From Ailanthus altissimus (Eukaryota; Streptophyta; Magnoliopsida; Sapindales; Simaroubaceae): DNA of 64,000 nt. Positions 25,701 through 36,720 of the stretch are shown here, in pieces. The position numbers were made by a program, and so were the translations under genes. The stretch's first letter is position 1, and every line of letters begins with the position of its first letter. Where the stretch lies: NCBI GenBank assembly GCA_946807835.1, contig OX327683.1, positions 4,965,001 through 5,029,000 of the forward strand, in the 5' to 3' direction. A model generated the notes under the pieces. That model did not search any database, had not been told where the DNA came from, and saw nothing but the letters and a program-made list of their open reading frames with translations.

Positions 25701-28698
25701 TATTTGACGGCAATAAAAATGCATTTGTTAGACCACATATCCTTTTTTGGGCTGTTTCCTATGGCTTTTTGGATTGTGTTTCAACATCATATTATGGCTA
25801 GGTTAACTAGGAGGTCCTACGTTTGAATCCAATTAAGGGTGTGGCTATTTGCTCTCAAAAAAGTTACCCTAAACATCCATTTACTCAAGCATCCACTGTT
25901 AGAATAAAAAAATAAAAAAACTACTTTCTACACCTAATTTTTAAAAAATGACCCTAATTTATTTTTTAATATTCACTATCTATCTTCTTCATAGTACTTT
26001 ATCATTTTTTTTCAATTTTTCCCATTTCTCTTATTAATCTTTTCTCAAATCTGATATAGAATATGAAATCTCTAAAAGGGGAAATTCTTTAAGACTTTTG
26101 TGCACTCGTACAACTCTGAGATGTTGAAATGTTTGTAGGTTTTATTAATCTTCCTCAAGCATTAAAACTATGTTCTAAATTCCATTTCGAGAATTGAGTA
26201 CGGCCATGTGTTCACTATCATGGTGCACTTTGTGGATCTTTCTTGGTCCCCTGAAAGTATCAACTAATAAACCATTTTGCTGTTGTAATCAACTCTTCAG
26301 TAAAGAGGAAAAAGGGTTGTCTGCAATAAGTGAGAGAATTTCTTTTCTTTTTTTCACTTTTTCCTTTTTAGTTATGATAAGTTTGTGGATTTTATTATAA
26401 TCCAGTAAATTCATTTCTAGGACAATAACATTAATTGCTGACAAAAGAAAATTAGGGTTTATGATAGATGGTATTATTTGAGGATATTTTAGTAATAAAT
26501 AATTTTATTGTTGTCCCATCCTATTATTAATTAAATTGTATTGCAGAGAAAATTGAGCCTGTATTTAGATTTGTGTGTTTTTATATCTATATGATTAGTC
26601 TGATAAGTAAATTCCACTATGCATGTGACAGTACATGGTAGAGTTTGATTGCTATTGTTGGACCCCTTATTTCTAAGCTTAAACTTTCAAGATCTCCATT
26701 TTTTAGTAGGATTGGTAGAGTTTAAGGACCAACAGCTGAAGTAGTGGGGACTCAAAAGTGACATATAGAGTTGTAAATTATCCCAAGGTATTTGGTTTCA
26801 GCTGTGGTCTGTGGCTCTAAATGCTTGCTTAAGTTTATTCATGTGCAAAACAGGATAAGTCCAGACATAAGTTTGAGCTCATGATTTATGCGAGCAATTT
26901 TGAGTATGGCGTTGCTTGGTTCACTTAACCTCGGATATGAATGCATATTTACATTCCTTGATGGATAAGTTATGTGTAGTGTGACCAATAATATTGTAAT
27001 AGCATTGATAGAGTTTTGAGGACCAATGGCTGAAGTAGCAGGACAAAAATATTGTGACATACACAGTCGGAAATTATCCAAGCTACTTGAGTTCAGCTTG
27101 TTGTCTGCACCTTTAAATGCTCACTTGAGTTCATTCATGTGTAAAACGGGATAAGTTCAGACATAATTTTGAGCTCATGATATTTTGCAAGCGAGTTTAA
27201 GTATTATGTTGCTTGGTTCGCTTAAGCTTGATATGTTCATGTACTTATATATTTGACAACTAAGTGATCCTTTTTGTTTGATTTTAATGAATAATCATAT
27301 TTACCCATTGGAAATGACAGCTAACTCTGATTATCATGACTTAATGGTCTAAGATATTATTTTTAAAGAAAAATTTTGTTGTCCTCTACTTATCATGTTA
27401 GTAAGTGTCAAGTATAAGAAATCTAACATGTATATTTTATTGCTTGTACAAATGGAAGTATAACATTAGATAGTTATATATTAATCTGGATATTAGCTTG
27501 TACAAATAGAAGTATAATGTTAAGATAATTAAATTTTTTAGAACAAGTTGAGCTCAGATTAACTTGCCAGCTGGAAAGCTCAGGGTGGATTTTGACAATC
27601 CTCTCATTGATGTGGCATTTCTAGCTCATCAAGATGAACTTCACAAACCTCCTGCCGTGCTGAACTCAGCTCATTTGCTGTCTTAGATATGTACCCCACA
27701 AACTCCTTACCCCAACTACCAAGGGCCAAAGAGAATGAGAAGTGCACTCCCTGTCGACTAAGCTGGTCTCTCTGAATTGATTTTATGCTTGCCAATCTTC
27801 TGTCAATTCTTTCCATTCTGTCACCTATATTCTGCACTTTTCTTAACATAGAATACACCTTAAAGTGTATTTGTATCCTGTTTTCATACTTAATCATCAA
27901 AAGCAGGAGCTTGTTATGTGTTTGGACTTGTCATTGCTGTGAAGTCTCTCTTTCCTAAAAGACAAGCTTTTTATGAGGCAAGGCTGGGTGCTTCCAAGGA
28001 GACCATGGAAGGTTTTCATTCTTTAATGAAATGTGATCTTATTTATTTTGTAAAGCAAGAAAAAAAGTTGAAAATTGGTAGTTTTAGTCGCTACACTACA
28101 GGTTAATAGTGCACGTCTTAGATTCTGTGAACATAAAATATGACCATCAATCTTAAATTCTGATTCGTATGTCACTTTCATTTATGTTTTCTTATGGTCT
28201 TTCGTAGGTTCAGCTTGCAAGTCCCTTTTTTTTCTGTAAGGTTTCTTGTGGTTGATGCAAGATGGCCATAAATTTAATCCTCCAACCAAGGGTTTGGGGA
28301 ATTTTGGTTATAATTTGAGGTTGGGGGTAGTGGCGGAAGAGTATTTTTTTTTTTTTGAGAAAAATAACTCTCACATCAACTGCTTCTCATTATAGTGAAG
28401 TTTCTTTTTCTATGAATATTTTATAACTGCTATGCCTTTTTTTTTTCAGATTGCAACATCTGTGGGTGAGGTTGATGGTGAAGGAATCAGAGCCGATCTT
28501 GAACCATCAGCAGCTCCAATGGATACTGACGCTACACCTGGAACTGGCAATATCTCGCAAGGTGGCACTCCAACACCAGAAGACCAGCAGAAGCAGAGCT
28601 CTGATACTGATAATGGTCAAGAGGCTGGCCAGTTGGATGCAGATGCTGAAGCAGATGCAGGTATGATAGATGGAGAGACAGATGCAGAAGTTGATTAG
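10775..28698 (+). CDS. THO1: THO complex subunit 1 (THO1/HPR1 orthologue)
   Basis: Scaffold subunit of the nuclear THO/TREX complex, which couples transcription and splicing to mRNA export and affects small-RNA pathways in plants. Coding exons: 10775-10777 (ATG only), 10862-10945, 11050-11124, 11369-11462, 11751-11896, 12034-12105, 13414-13486, 13579-13644, 13767-13813, 14605-14673, 14833-14958, 15038-15103, 15218-15259, 15630-15746, 15859-15941, 18207-18270, 19866-19937, 20084-20134, 25115-25174, 25260-25409, 28450-28698. Total 1809 bp, 602 residues, close to the usual 600 for plants. Conserved landmarks are [62 protein letters not shown] and a D/E/Q/T-rich tail ending DGETDAEVD. The exon after 15259 uses a GC donor; other introns are GT-AG. 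The start is inferred from AACAATG directly before a donor, because exon 2 is open with the conserved N-terminus but has no Met. Introns of 2.3, 1.6, 5.0 and 3.0 kb hold repeats. Confidence 0.93.
15537..15582. repeat. (TCTA)n(TA)n microsatellite in a THO1 intron
   Basis: A TATC tetranucleotide run passes into an AT run, inside the intron between the exons ending 15259 and starting 15630. Confidence 0.9.
15942..18206 (+). other. THO1 intron 15, mostly unique AT-rich sequence
   Basis: A 2.27 kb intron between the codon halves CG and G of an Arg. Apart from the perfect 57-bp duplication at 16911-17024, a purine-rich stretch at 16350-16530 and A/T runs near 17760, I recognise nothing in it. Confidence 0.7.
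16911..17024. repeat. Perfect 57-bp tandem duplication
   Basis: 16911-16967 is repeated exactly as 16968-17024 (begins gtaataattaaatttc, ends tataactcaa). It lies deep within a THO1 intron. Confidence 0.95.
18700..18830. repeat. Short imperfect tandem repeat
   Basis: About three units of roughly 38 bp built on 'ctaaggtctctggagcacaacctta'. It lies in the THO1 intron before the exon at 19866. No further meaning is visible. Confidence 0.6.
19259..19753 (+). mobile_element. TRIM (terminal-repeat retrotransposon in miniature)
   Basis: Two direct repeats of about 117 bp (19259-19375 and 19638-19753) begin TGTCAYGTCCC and end with ACA. The left one is followed by AGTGATATTAGAGCAGAC, close to the plant initiator-tRNA-Met primer-binding site (TGGTATCAGAGC). 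A purine-rich GGTGAGGGAGAA tract directly precedes the right repeat. CTAG occurs on both outer flanks (19255-19258 and 19754-19757), a 4-bp match to an expected 5-bp target duplication. The 260-bp interior has no gag or pol. It sits in a THO1 intron, in the same orientation as the gene. Confidence 0.87.
20752..20929 (-). repeat. Copia 3' LTR
   Basis: On the minus strand it starts TGTTGAAATG right after the polypurine tract and ends AGTTTTACA, abutting the GGAAG target duplication. Confidence 0.93.
21231..23045 (-). pseudogene. Copia pol remnant: integrase C-terminus, RT and RNase H
   Basis: On the minus strand, in order, broken by frameshifts and stops: the post-integrase [24 protein letters not shown] region (from about 23045); an S/T/P-rich linker; reverse transcriptase starting [11 protein letters not shown] (about 22287) with [12 protein letters not shown], then in another frame PPGFV and [10 protein letters not shown]; and RNase H with [15 protein letters not shown] and LVSWKSKKQ (21231-21662). 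The RT active-site motif normally YVDD reads YVNN here, which by itself should abolish polymerase activity. The polyprotein upstream of the integrase C-terminus (protease, zinc finger, DDE core) is missing at the 23045/23046 junction. Confidence 0.92.
23046..23217 (+). repeat. Internal third LTR in opposite orientation
   Basis: Starts exactly at the LTR terminus TGTTGAAATG and ends GTTTACA. It is followed by TAGTATCAGAGT, a mutated primer site. It matches the outer LTRs in reverse orientation. Confidence 0.9.
23218..24458 (+). pseudogene. Copia leader and gag remnant, inverted
   Basis: After the primer site the leader (from about 23218) matches the minus-strand leader at 24466-24545. Broken gag reading frames follow: about 23940-24060 reads [15 protein letters not shown] and later words; about 24340-24430 reads [20 protein letters not shown], typical of copia gag. 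Stops and shifts make it non-functional. Its orientation is opposite to the pol remnant of the same insertion. Confidence 0.85.
25410..28449 (+). other. THO1 last intron, repeats but no gene
   Basis: A 3.0 kb intron before the last coding exon. It contains a diverged 290-bp direct duplication (26710-27235) and otherwise AT-rich sequence. A tRNA-like B-box phrase near 25815-25838 (gtttgaatcc) is too weak to call a SINE. Confidence 0.65.
26710..27235. repeat. Diverged direct duplication, about 292-bp period
   Basis: 26715-26945 and 27008-27235 share a collinear series: 'aggaccaa-ggctgaagtag', 'gtgacata', 'aaattatcc', 'ttcattcatgtg-aaaac-ggataag', 'gacataa-tttgagctcatgat', 'gttgcttggttc-cttaa'. 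They are clearly related, with many substitutions, so the duplication is old. Confidence 0.8.
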
Positions 28699-29579
28699 AC
28701 CCAATAAGCTGAGATAAGCGTAGAACTGTTCTAATTCCAAATACACAGTTCATGATTATATTGCATAGCTGTAATGAAAACAAAACTGGGCAGCATCACC
28801 TCCTAGCAGGGAGAGCACTAATTCTAGTCATCGTATAGAATTTGTATCTTCAAATTTTGATAAATAGCTATCTGATAATATTTTCATATACATGCTCAAG
28901 TTGTGGAAAATTTAATATGCAGTGAGGTATAATCACTTCTGTACTCTTCAGATTGTTCACATGGTACTGATTCTTGGCGTGGATTATCATGATAAGGAAA
29001 CTGATCTGGCCCAAGCTGATATAATCAAATTCTCTGCTTGTTTGTAAATTAACACTTGTTTGAGTGAAGAGGCAATATAGAGGTTTGATTATTTCATTTT
29101 TCTCATATAATATATAATGGTACAAGACTAGTTCTCTATAAACATTATTATTGTTATTTTCAACATTTGAAAATTTACCTTTTTAGTTCAAATATGTATT
29201 CTCACAGTGGAGAAACTGCATAAATGAAATCATCGTGTACAAAATGAATGAGACGAGGCTTTTCCCAGGACTTAGTAGTTTATTTTCACTTCTGGCAGCA
29301 CCAAAGCTATGTTAAAACTGACTTCGTTCATAAAGATAGTTATATATTTATTTTAATAAAGATTTGCTACCAACCTCATTAAGCATAAAGGCGCCCATAG
29401 CATAAAATAGCAAGAAATGCTTAATAGTAATACACTCAATCACACTGGAAGTTTCTGGGCTGGCTGAAATATAGATCAGTTTGTGTGATTTAATTACTAA
29501 CAGAATGGTACAACATATTGAATCTCAAAACCCAGCTATTTCACTAGTTGTCAATATGCGCAGTTCTCCTCCATAAGTT
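28699..29579. other. Convergent intergenic region between THO1 and CFAP20
   Basis: Holds both 3' UTRs: THO1 from the left and CFAP20 from the right. AT-rich candidate polyadenylation regions lie at about 28850-29200, but the cleavage sites cannot be fixed. No other gene is visible. Confidence 0.6.
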
Positions 29580-31984
29580 TTATGTTTTCTGCAATCAAAA
29601 GTATCAAAATAAGGATAAGAACAGAGCACAAACGACAAGCTACAAGAGACAAGATTTGGCGGCTGACAAAAAAGTGTTACGGTTAATCTTACCTGCATTG
29701 GAAGGTAGAGTTTAAATTCTGGTGGGAGTTCTTCTTCCGAGTAGAGGCGATCAGAGAAATATATCCTTCTCAGACGACAATTTGCATGAACCTGAACTCG
29801 CAAGGTCTCAACATAGTTGGTTCCATATGCTCTCCTGGTAAAATCAGCCAGATTTAACTGGATTTGATTCCAGCCTTCATCCAACCTCAATGGCATGGTG
29901 CAGATATATGGCTTCACCCGTGTGACAGCCTGTAAAATTTAAAAAGGATAAGCAAAATTATATAAGTACTTAAAATGTGGATTGTTCTGTTCACATCTAT
30001 GGCCACAAAGGGGAAAAAGGATAAGGCCATTTATCTAATTTCATACAAGTATCTTCAACTGTTTTAAGAATATATTGACTGTATCTCAATTTATTCAGTC
30101 CTACATTATTTCCAAGGATGAACAAAAAAATTAGTGAAGTCATATGACTACAGTCTCAAGAGCAAATAGGAAGGCAATGTTGATGAAGTTCAATGATGTA
30201 GTTTATTTAACTTGCTCATCCATAAACTCTCTAATGAGTAATGACAGAGCTCACCACCAAATGCCTCCACCAATTTAATACCAAAACTTGGCATCTGACG
30301 ATGCCCTTTTTCCAGCTACTTTAATTCAAACCAATAGTAATGCAACTTCAAAACTGTATCACTAGAAAAATATTCAAACCAGAAACAACAAAATCTCAGT
30401 AGTGATTTTGTAATCCTATAGAAGATTTCACCGATTTTCTACCTAGTATTGAAATGAAGAGGGTTTGCATTATCATATAAGCATCTAGTAACAAAAATTA
30501 GCTCATAGACAAGGAACACATAAGTAAATGAATAATCTATGACATTTTTCATTATTTAGGGTTAAGGTGACAAATTTCAGCTAAACCATTAATTTCACAA
30601 TTGCTAGAAGAATTTTTTTAAGACAATGATAAACTAAAAGCAACCTTTTACCTACAAAACTCAGATGCAAATGAAAAGATTTAAACAAAAAATGAAAGGA
30701 AAAAGTGATTTGAGAATAACAAACATCAACACACATGGGCAAACTTACACACTTGGAAGTTAGAAGCTCGGAAACGGCGTCGGACATTCTTATCGTCCAG
30801 TACTTGAATCTCAAATGTGAAATATTTCTTCAGGTTCTTGACAATCATTACCAAAAATGGGAGTTTTATGCCAAGGGTTGCAGCTGGGTCTGCTGGGCAG
30901 GTAATGTATGTAGATTGTATATTTGACCCAACTATTTCAAGAACATTGGATTGTATGTCCTCATCATGTGGTCGTTTTACATGACCATTATCAACTGCAG
31001 AAAGACTCGGATAAAATTACTTCTGTAGAGGATTTGATTGCAAAGAATAAATGGTAACCTCACTACCATGTCGAGTAATTCAAAGATACAGGAATGCATT
31101 AAAAATGGCTAAATGACGTTTGTCTCCAAAAATGAACTCTAAAAGGTGAAGCAAAAATGCCTAAACAAATGCCCCACCAAAAGATTTGAACTAACTGGCA
31201 AAATTCAAACATGCGTGCCTCGTTGACAGTTACAAAACAAAGGTTTAAACCATAGTTATGTTAATTGAATACTACTAGCGAGGGCATCCATTAACAATAA
31301 ACCCTAGAAACCCAATTTACAATACAAAACTCCCTGTGTTCTTTTTTCCTCTCCCTGTTGAATGGGATGAAGCCTGAATACAGTCACCAACTGCAACCTT
31401 GAAAGATATTAATTGATGATGCAACACCACTTTACCATAGCACCCATTTACACTTTTGCAAATAAAATGCTCCTTAATAATGGGAATGACCAGATTATAA
31501 GTATGTATTTGCCAAATATTATTCACTGATATCCTACAAATTTATAGATTTGAAGCAAGATAACAACATGCAACCCCTCAACAACCCCTCCACTTTCTTC
31601 CATCAGAAGATTACTGAACTTTACATAACAACAAAAACTATTCAGTACTGATCTAAATAGAGAAAAAGCTAACGATTTCTCCAAACTCATGTAGTATAAA
31701 CAGCAGGAAAACATGATTGTTTCTAGGCAACACAACAAGCAAATTGCAAATCAAAAAACAATCTCAACATAATAGAGCCAAAAAGCTACTGACCTTCTTT
31801 ATCCCAAATCTGCAAAGGTTTGCTCCTAAAAAATTCCAAATAACCAGATAATTAAATTCAGGGCTGATTAAGAATATAAAAAATTACTAAATTTCTAAAA
31901 CATCAACTCAAAAGAGAAAGAAAGAACTTACCCAAGACTGTATAAGATGGACAAGAACCCAGACTGAAATGTGTTCTTAAACAT
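29580..31984 (-). CDS. CFAP20: Cilia- and flagella-associated protein 20 homologue (BUG22)
   Basis: Small, extremely conserved eukaryotic protein. In animals and protists it belongs to centrioles and axonemes and affects tubulin modification. Flowering plants lack motile cilia but keep it; its plant role is unsettled. Coding exons on the minus strand: 31932-31984, 31794-31825, 30753-30994, 29693-29929, 29580-29588. Total 573 bp, 190 residues, the usual length. Visible landmarks: [18 protein letters not shown] at the start, [67 protein letters not shown], and the end KLYLPMQKT. All introns are GT-AG; the last coding exon supplies only Lys-Thr-stop. A 186-bp intron in the 5' UTR (32007-32192) is likely. 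The gene converges on THO1. Confidence 0.95.
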
Positions 31985-32006
31985 CTTTGGGGATATCAAA
32001 ATCGTG

Positions 32007-32192
32007 CTGCAAATCCAACCAAACAATTACTACGATAAATAAATTTATTAAAATTTCTGGGAATAGAACAAAAGCTAATCAAATTTTCAAAAAACGAAAG
32101 CAACCCAAGTGAAGCTTCTTTTTCAAAACCCTGGAGAATCCATTAGAACTCAATTTTTTCCTGACACAATCCTTACAAAGTTGGATTCCTAC
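32007..32192 (-). other. Probable 5' UTR intron of CFAP20
   Basis: On the minus strand, AAAAACAG|GTAGGAATCC at 32192 is a good donor and GGATTTGCAG|CACGAT at 32006 a good acceptor, 22 bases before the start codon. Inferred from splice signals only. Confidence 0.55.
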
Positions 32193-32352
32193 CTGTTTTT
32201 TCTTGGGAACAAAGGGGTTTTTCCAAGTCTCAGCTGAAGATTTGAGGGCTGCTTCTTTCTCTTTTTATTAAATCCTTTTTGTTGATTTTTTTGGCTTCTG
32301 AATAGAACCTTTTGGTCGATTTTATTGTATTTGCATTTGCTTCCGTTGGATT

Positions 32353-32386
32353 TGGGCCAGAGCTTTTGTGCAAATGGGCCTGGGCC
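32353..32386. promoter_or_regulatory. Three TGGGCC (site II / TCP-type) motifs
   Basis: TGGGCC occurs at 32353-32358, 32375-32380 and 32381-32386, upstream of the minus-strand CFAP20 leader. Site II motifs of this form are common in promoters of constitutively expressed plant genes and are bound by TCP factors. Clustering three in 34 bp of AT-rich DNA is unlikely to be background. Confidence 0.55.
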
Positions 32387-32399
32387 TTTTTTATGTTTT

Positions 32400-33835
32400 A
32401 TAATAGGTTTCTTTATTTTTTTACTTCTATTATTCATTTATGTACACACATATTTTTGAAAGTTATATCATTAGGTTTTGACCGACTTCTCTTTGCCTCA
32501 ATTGCTATTGAAGCAACCTGAGATGAGATACAAAAGATAAAAAAAAAAAATTATTTAGTTTTTAATTTATTCTCAAAGAGCTTGAATTTGTTTATTAGGT
32601 AAAAATGAGGTTATATATATATATATAATTGACCATGATATACTTTATCAATATAGAAACTTGATTTAATTAGATATGAGTTCTTATAATTTGAAACTTT
32701 ATGAAAAGCCAACGTATTAAAACTCAAGTTAGGCAATTAAATTGGGATTGAACTAAGATTTATATAATGAATTAGAATGACATATGCTTTATAAAGAATA
32801 ATTTATTTTAACATATAAATTATACCGCATATGCTTTTAAAGATCGATTTAGAAAAATTAGTAAATGGATCTTTACTTTTTTATTGTATAAGTTCTTTGA
32901 AATTAAATATAACATCAACTAGTATCTTTTATCACTATCACCTATATTTTAAAGAAAGGATTAAAGTCAGCTACTTTAACGTATTTTTTTATGATTATGA
33001 CAATATTCAATTTATTAAACATTACTAAGAAAGTAAATAATTCAAAATCGAAAAATATGAGTTGAATAAAAAATTTTAATTTTTTAACTTTACGTATTCA
33101 TTAGTCGACTAGTGGTATAATCCATCAGGATGAAGATAATTGTGAAATACAATGAGTGTATGAAGTTAATGTTAGCTATTATTGAAGGGTTGAGTATGTT
33201 TGAACTGATATAATAAAATCAAATCTATGATATAAAATAAATAAATAAACAAATAATCTCTTTATACTTAGGTTGTAATTGAAATTTCTTATTTTTTATA
33301 TAGCTCTTGTTTACATGAATTTTATTTATGGGTCGCATGTTATATTTGCCTATATGAGTATTGTATTAAAAAAATTTGCTTGAATTTTATTACTTTGTTT
33401 TCATTGTCACTCAATTAAATGTGAGTGAGAGATGTGTTAATACGTTGGAAGCCACTTATAATGAGCTAGTCCAACCCAAATCTTTGAATATAAAAAAAGT
33501 TTTAAATTTAAATTTGAATTGTTTATATTTGAATGAAAACATCTTATCCATAAGTGTTTATTCAAACACTATTTGAATTCAAACACTCGTAGGATAATGT
33601 TTTATCATTGTTTTATTTTCTTCTATGACATTATATAGAGAATAATATTCTCAGAATATGCCATATGTTATATAATGAACATGTATGAGAGGAAACGTTA
33701 TGTAAAAAATAGTTTTAAAATCTATAAACTGGTGTGCATGTGTGTGTTTTGCAGAGACTGAAAAAAAAAAACAGTGTTTGAAACATAAAAAAAGCTGAGA
33801 GTTTTTTTTAATACATATTTATAATACACATATAA
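32400..33835. other. Intergenic, nothing recognised
   Basis: AT-rich sequence upstream of CFAP20 with no conserved protein or element ends. Confidence 0.5.
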
Positions 33836-34371
33836 AAACTCGAGGAATTAAACCCTAACTTAATGATTGGAGTGAACTTTGAAATGTTAACCAATTCGAC
33901 TAGCAGCTAAACTCATAAAAAAAACTGAGAGTTATTGACTAAAAACACAAAGTGTTTGATTGCAAAGAACTTTTCGTTCATATGTACTAAGTGATGCAGT
34001 AAAAAAATGGTTGCTCAGTTCATGGGCTTGACTCTTTGTTGTTGTTATTGTGGAGATTTGGTGTAAGTCGACATCACAATCTTCTATTACTGGACAAGTG
34101 GAGAAATGGTGACGCGATAACCAAGCACGACAACTTTGACCAAAGTTGGTGGCATGAAAGACAAATGGGAAGCATGCACTTGAACTTATCCCTAATAACC
34201 AAGCAAGGATGTTAATTATATAATTTTGCCTATAAATACTTGTAGAGGGATGCTGAAAGAGCATTCAATTCATTCAAGCTTTGTAAACACTTGAGAGTGT
34301 GAATGAGTCTCCAAACATTAGCTACTTGCGATGTAAAACCTTTTTCTAATGAGAAATATAAGAGTTAGAGG

Positions 34372-35300
34372 TATTGGAGAAAAGGTTTTTAAAACCTAAA
34401 TAATTTATAAAATATTACTATAATACTAATATTTTTAATTTTAAATATTATAAACTATTATTATATTATTATTATTATATTTCAATTAGCTATTATATCT
34501 ATATTAAATATTTGAGAGTTACAAATATTTATTTAGAATATTATTATTAATATTTGGGAGTTATTTATTTTAAATTATTCTAGGAGTTACAATATATAAA
34601 ATTATTATCATCAAATATTAAAATTAATTCTAAGAGTTATAAAATATTAAAAATTATAATAACAAATATTAATTTTAATACCTTAACCCTTATCTACCAC
34701 TATATAAAGGGTATTAATAATTCTTTATAGAGTGTATATGAAAATAGGGAAGAGAAAATGGGCTCTAGTGGTGTGTGTGTGTGTGAGTGGAGAAGATTAA
34801 AGAAAATAAAGTGTTTTATGTATATATATATTATTTTGAAAGAATACATTTTTGATTTTGTGGTATGAGCAATTTTAACAATAGAGACTTGAGCACGTAG
34901 GGGTTGGCCAAATTGGCAACAACCTCTCCTTGTAAGTGCACCTCCCCTTAACAAGGTTAGGAGTTCGATTCTCCCCTCCCTTATAAATGTAGAGAATATT
35001 TTTTTAAAAAAATAATAGAGACTTTAATATAATTTTTTGATAGTCGTGCTCATAAAAGAGAATGGTTACGAGTATAGAGTTAACTCTTGGAGTCATATAG
35101 ATTCGTTACTACTCACACGAGGGAAGTATTATTTAACTTTAGGATAATACTCTATGACATATCTCTTTATGCTTAAGTCTATATTTTTCTCACTCTTTAT
35201 TTTATTTTATATTATGATTGTTTATGATTTTATCTTACAAATATTTAATGATATATATTTATATATATTAAAATAACTTTTAGAATAAACATACCCAGCA
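34372..35300 (+). repeat. LTR-like repeat B, copy 1
   Basis: Aligns with 39316 onward and with 48543-49355. It starts TATTGGAGAA (TGTTGGAGAA in the 48.5 kb copy) and ends near ATACCCAGCA (ATATCCAACA there). It contains a (GT)n run, a (TA)n run and a SINE insertion. Confidence 0.65.
34891..35013 (+). mobile_element. tRNA-derived SINE
   Basis: A 123-bp insertion flanked by an exact 11-bp duplication AATAGAGACTT (34880-34890 and 35014-35024). It has RNA polymerase III-type boxes: A box TGGCCAAATTGG (34905-34916) and B box GTTCGATTC (34963-34971). It ends in T/A-rich sequence. The three later copies of the host repeat (39.8, 40.2, 40.6 kb) lack it. A related minus copy lies at 45293-45419. Confidence 0.85.
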
Positions 35301-35457
35301 ATCTAAAGTTAAATAGTATTCTTTTTATTTATATAAGTATATATTAAATTTGTTAAGTTTTTAGTTACTACTCAAATGTGCTAATATATGTTTGGTACTA
35401 TCCAATGTTGGAGAGATAATAAAAGTTAGTTTTTTTTAATTTTATGTGTTATGTCTG

Positions 35458-36720
35458 TTGGGGTTGGTGCTTACGTGCGATTTTAAAATTGTATTAATAA
35501 TAATAATTTAATATTTATACAATAATTATTTTGAATAAAATCGTTAATATTAAACATATATGGCATATTGCTTGTAATGTACAGACATTGTATGATCTGA
35601 AGGAGTTTAGATCTATTCTAAAAGAGTTTAGATCAACGTTAAGAGTTAGCATCACTGACAATTATAAATGCTAATGAGTTAGTAGGTTATAATGGTCAAT
35701 GAATTCTATGGAGTTAGAATAATGTCTGTAATAAGACAAAGACCTGACGTACACTAGTAATGACATAGTTGCAAATAGTTGCAATAGGTGCTAAAAAATG
35801 TCATTATGCAAATATGTTCTTAAACACTATGTTCCTAATATATCTTCATCGATGCAGGTCTGTCAGTGAATCTTCTTTATATAGATCAGTGCATGTCTAT
35901 ATCTGTAGGGTATATATGGTTGTTCTTACTTGATCATGGGCTTAGGCATGCGGGTATTCAGTCAGGCATGGGTATTGAACAGACTCACGATGACCTACAA
36001 TGGAAATATCATAAAGTCGTCAATGAATGATCTTCTCAAGTTGAGTAGTATTTGTAATCCTTTGACATGAGCGCTATAATGGGCTTGTAAGTGATCTACC
36101 ATACTTTGGTTCCACATATGTCAGAGACCTTTCATGGTCTGACCGCTGGGTGTCGTTGGGTATAGTTCGATGCTCATGGAGTCCAGTATGCGTAGATATA
36201 AGATCTATCAGCTCACATGGGTGAGTTGTATATCATAATACTCTAAGAATTATATTTTAGAAAGTCTTTTGATCAAAGGCAGATACCTCAAAAAATAGTT
36301 TTTTTATAGGGTTAAACCATATCGCAAATGAGTTTGCAGATATTGTTTTACAGAAATACAAATTTGGAGATAAGTTCATGGATGTGCTTATGGAGATTTG
36401 ACGGTGTTGATCTATGTACCCACACATCCAGGATATAATTAACAGAAAAACTATATATATATATACGCTATAATCTTAACTTGTATGGTCCAATGTGCTG
36501 ATTTGTAATATTCATAATGTGTGTGCGAGGCATTGATCGCAGACTTATGAAATAGTTCTATTTAACAAATCAGGTATGGACCTAAAAAGTCCTGTAATAT
36601 AAATACTCGTTGTGCACAGGGCAACATACCGAATTGAATTGTTCAATCTAGTAATTTCTAGCAAAATTGAATATTTGTTTCAAGAACCATCGGGATGTGC
36701 ACGTGTCAAGACTTAAGTGT
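35458..36720 (+). repeat. Dispersed LTR-like repeat (family R1), second plus copy
   Basis: Starts at about 35459 TGTTGGGGTTGG and follows 4483-5770 block by block: 'cagacattgtatgatctgaa', 'gttgcaataggtgctaa', 'cataaagtcgtcaat', 'ctgaccgctgggtgt'. Only its last part (from 'aaatacaa-tggagataagttcatgg') is present again at 41303-41680. Confidence 0.75.

Noticed and set aside
25795..25860. Possible SINE from a gtttgaatcc B-box-like phrase
   Set aside because: No convincing A box at the right distance, no tail and no target duplication.
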